Origin: Thermoanaerobacterium sp.
Lineage (GTDB): Bacteria > Bacillota > Thermoanaerobacteria > Thermoanaerobacterales > Thermoanaerobacteraceae
Length of the DNA stretch: 5,118 nt
Assembly (NCBI GenBank): GCA_029960905.1
Contig: JASBVU010000162.1
Location: 1-5,118 of the forward strand
Direction: 5' to 3'
The notes below the pieces were generated by a model. That model searched no databases and was not told the DNA's origin. It was given only the letters and a program-made list of their open reading frames with translations. The position numbers and the translations under genes were made by a program. Of this stretch, positions 3,699 to 5,118 are shown one piece after another; position 1 is the first letter of the stretch; each line of letters opens with the position of its first letter.

Positions 3699-5118
3699 CC
3701 AACTTTCTGAAACCTGAAACTACTCCGTCATAAGCCCACTTTATTCCTTTAGAGACCACTTTTTTTACTTTTCTTCCTGTTGCAGTTCCATTAATAAGAT
3801 AACTTGTTACAACACCAGCTAACAATCCTGCTCCTGCTCCGATAACAGTTCCAAATCCAGGAACTAAGGAACCTGCTAATGCACCGGTAGCAACACTTGA
3901 TGCTATACTTCCTATTGTTGTCGTTCCCACTCCAAATGCAACCTCTGTTGTTAAGTCTGCAGCAAAGTCAGTCGAACCAAATCCTTTGTTAACATTTTTT
4001 CCCCATCCGTAGTCATATACGGTACCTGCCGAAGCCATAAGATAACTTACAGGTCCACTCATTTTAAAAATGTTGCTTTTAGCAAAGAAATTTTTATTAA
4101 ATGCATTGCCATTAAACCAGTTTTTAGGATTAATAGCACTCTTAGTGAAAGGATTCCATCCGTCATGTAAAGCAGTTTTTAGTGACTGTTTTACGTATGC
4201 GTGTATGCTTAAGTCAGTTGTTCGAAGTTTTTTACTCTTTAAAAAAGCATTATACCTTGCTTCGCTAATTCTTCTGGAGTTTGGTCCAAGTGTTTTTTCC
4301 TCACCATTAAAACCATAGTTCTTGTATTTCTGGTAAAGGCGATCAAGAAGTTTATGATTTAACTTGTTTTTTCCATATACCTTATAATTTGAAGTTCCTT
4401 CTATTTTTTCAAACTTAAATCCTGCTATCCATGATAATGCGCCACCGGCCAGTTTGCTATTTAAAAATAATCCAAGACCGTAAGTTTTGAAATCACTGAA
4501 AAATCCATAGATGTGCCCGAAATTCCCTCTCTCTCCATCAGTTGTCTTAATAAAAATATTCAGTAAAGATGGGATTTTTTCTTGCTGTCCGGAATTTGCA
4601 TTCGGTCCTTGGCCTCCACTTAAACCTTGACTACTATTCGGTCCTTGACCGGCATTTATTCCTTGACCCCCATTCGGACCGTGCCCTCCATTTACACCTT
4701 GACCGCTATTTTGTGCTGGGACGCCATTTGGTGCCTGGCCTCCATTTATACTTTGACCACCATTAGATCCATGACCGCCATTAATACCTTGGCCTCCGTT
4801 TTGAGCACGGCCCCCATTTGGTCCCTGACCTCCATTTATGCCCTTACCACCATTCGGCCCCTGGCCTCCATTTATACTTTGGCCTCTGTTTGCTCCTTGT
4901 CCTCCACTTATACCTTGACCGCCGTTCGGACCTTGTCCGCCTACAGAACTGTTTCCTCCATTTATAGGGGTTCCCCCTTGAAGGGTGCTACCTGTCTCTA
5001 AATTTCTTAATTGCCAGTATAAAGATCCAGGTGGAACCGGCGGTTCGTTTGGAATAATAAATGCCCCGTTTTGATATGGGCTCTTCGGTAGTATCGGCCG
5101 GCCGGAAGCTCCCCCTGT
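3679..5118 (-). CDS. C-terminal 479 residues of a large polymorphic-type toxin with Gly-X-Y-like repeats and a glycine-zipper pore domain (5' end beyond the window)
   Basis: The frame is open from 5118 to TAG 3679-3681, with no Met before fragment residue 353, so the start lies upstream. Residues 1-59 are Pro/Gly-rich and polar (PPVPPGSLYWQLRN). Residues 60-173 are 19 hexapeptides of consensus GGQG(P/I)N. Residues 174-350 form a mixed region with ALSWIAGFKFEKIEGTSNYK and a W-rich stretch (DGWNPF, PKNWFNGNAF). Residues 385-395 (DFAADLTTEVAF) lead into two hydrophobic helices at about 396-442 joined by LVPGFG; the second carries a GxxxGxxxGxxxG zipper. A basic amphipathic tail (GRKVKKVVSKGIKWAYDG) ends in GGLFGS. 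This C-terminal design is shared by pore-forming polymorphic toxins, including glycine-zipper LXG effectors such as TelE. Type VII/LXG export cannot be tested without the N-terminus. An alternative is a secreted surface or adhesin protein with a membrane anchor, but the adjacent immunity-like genes and the duplicated toxin tail argue for a toxin. Confidence 0.68.
   Translation of the reverse strand, partial: TGGASGRPILPKSPYQNGAFIIPNEPPVPPGSLYWQLRNLETGSTLQGGTPINGGNSSVGGQGPNGGQGISGGQGANRGQSINGGQGPNGGKGINGGQGPNGGRAQNGGQGINGGHGSNGGQSINGGQAPNGVPAQNSGQGVNGGHGPNGGQGINAGQGPNSSQGLSGGQGPNANSGQQEKIPSLLNIFIKTTDGERGNFGHIYGFFSDFKTYGLGLFLNSKLAGGALSWIAGFKFEKIEGTSNYKVYGKNKLNHKLLDRLYQKYKNYGFNGEEKTLGPNSRRISEARYNAFLKSKKLRTTDLSIHAYVKQSLKTALHDGWNPFTKSAINPKNWFNGNAFNKNFFAKSNIFKMSGPVSYLMASAGTVYDYGWGKNVNKGFGSTDFAADLTTEVAFGVGTTTIGSIASSVATGALAGSLVPGFGTVIGAGAGLLAGVVTSYLINGTATGRKVKKVVSKGIKWAYDGVVSGFRKLGGLFGS
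3793..3933 (-). other. Glycine-zipper transmembrane hairpin of the toxin
   Basis: Fragment residues 396-442. The first helix is rich in Gly, Ala, Ser and Thr (GVGTTTIGSIASSVATGALAG), the turn is LVPGFG, and the second helix contains GTVIGAGAGLLAG, with four glycines spaced exactly four apart. Regular GxxxG spacing lets helices pack closely and is typical of membrane-inserting, oligomerising toxin domains. Pore formation is inferred from this pattern only. Confidence 0.7.
4600..4941 (-). repeat. 19 tandem 18-bp repeats encoding collagen-like GGQG(P/I)N hexapeptides
   Basis: The tract is exactly 342 nt, 19 units of 18 nt, in frame with the toxin gene. Unit consensus is Gly-Gly-Gln-Gly-(Pro or Ile/Val/Leu)-Asn. 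Read as triplets, 29 of 38 start with Gly, giving a Gly-X-Y-like series with interruptions at units 4, 8, 11-14, 17 and 18. The fifth residue mostly alternates Pro/Ala/Ser/Gln with Ile/Val/Leu, so the true repeat is closer to 36 bp (12 residues); the alternation slips once between units 8 and 9. It probably forms an extended stalk or linker between the toxin's N-terminal part and its C-terminal domain. Unit number is likely to vary between strains. Confidence 0.9.

Noticed and set aside
3679..4062. Separate 127-residue protein starting at ATG 4062
   Set aside because: The same frame is open all the way to the window edge and carries the repeat tract, so this ATG is internal. An independent short product from it cannot be excluded, but no ribosome binding site precedes it.
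4070..4318. Plus-strand 82-codon open frame
   Set aside because: It lies wholly within the toxin gene on the opposite strand and has no recognisable motif.
4600..4941. CRISPR-like or noncoding tandem array
   Set aside because: The repeats are contiguous 18-bp units without spacers and keep the reading frame throughout, so they encode a protein repeat.
4569..5001. Two plus-strand open frames rich in LHLD or SIYTLT repeats
   Set aside because: They are the complement of the 18-bp toxin repeat; a repeat without stops in one frame yields repetitive frames on the other strand. No ribosome binding site was seen.
5094..5105. GC-rich palindrome CGGCCGGCCG near the right edge
   Set aside because: It is short, lies within toxin codons, and has no partner repeat; it is explained by Pro/Arg/Gly codon use.

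Overview
The window looks like DNA from a low-GC Gram-positive bacterium, most likely Bacillaceae. AT-rich genes are preceded by strong AGGAG/GGAGGGG-type ribosome binding sites, GTG starts occur, and one end carries Tad (tight adherence) pilus genes. All convincing genes lie on the minus strand and are packed tightly, with overlaps of 4, 8, 8, 20 and 32 nt, so the window reads as one polycistronic unit transcribed from position 5118 towards position 1. I see no promoter or intrinsic terminator.

In transcription order: (1) 5118-3679 is the C-terminal 479 residues of a large protein whose start lies outside the window. It has a 19-copy hexapeptide, Gly-X-Y-like repeat, a middle region, and a C-terminal glycine-zipper membrane hairpin typical of pore-forming polymorphic toxins. 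(2) 3698-3102 is a polytopic membrane protein overlapping the toxin stop, the position expected of a cognate immunity protein. (3) 3097-2346 is a degenerate second copy. It holds the 5' end of a small membrane gene, a 32-codon orphan tail homologous to the toxin C-terminus, and a second immunity-like gene about 60% identical to the first, with a 1-nt N-terminal frameshift. (4) 2308-801 holds three overlapping small membrane protein genes with four, about six and four predicted helices; the last is DUF4234-like. (5) 832-1 holds a TadE-like pseudopilin and the start of a TadG-like protein.

My reading is that a toxin/immunity module sits directly upstream of, and is translationally coupled to, Tad pilus genes. 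It appears to have undergone a tandem duplication of a unit [toxin end - immunity - four-helix membrane gene], followed by a deletion. The deletion left only the immunity gene and the last codons of the second toxin. The two copies align over about 670 nt with only one 9-nt and one 1-nt gap, which accounts exactly for their length difference. The middle of the module is visibly more AT-rich than the Tad genes, in line with acquisition by transfer. The toxin's activity, its delivery route (type VII/LXG or Tad) and the jobs of the three small membrane proteins are inferences. The toxin's N-terminus, which would decide the delivery class, is not in the window.
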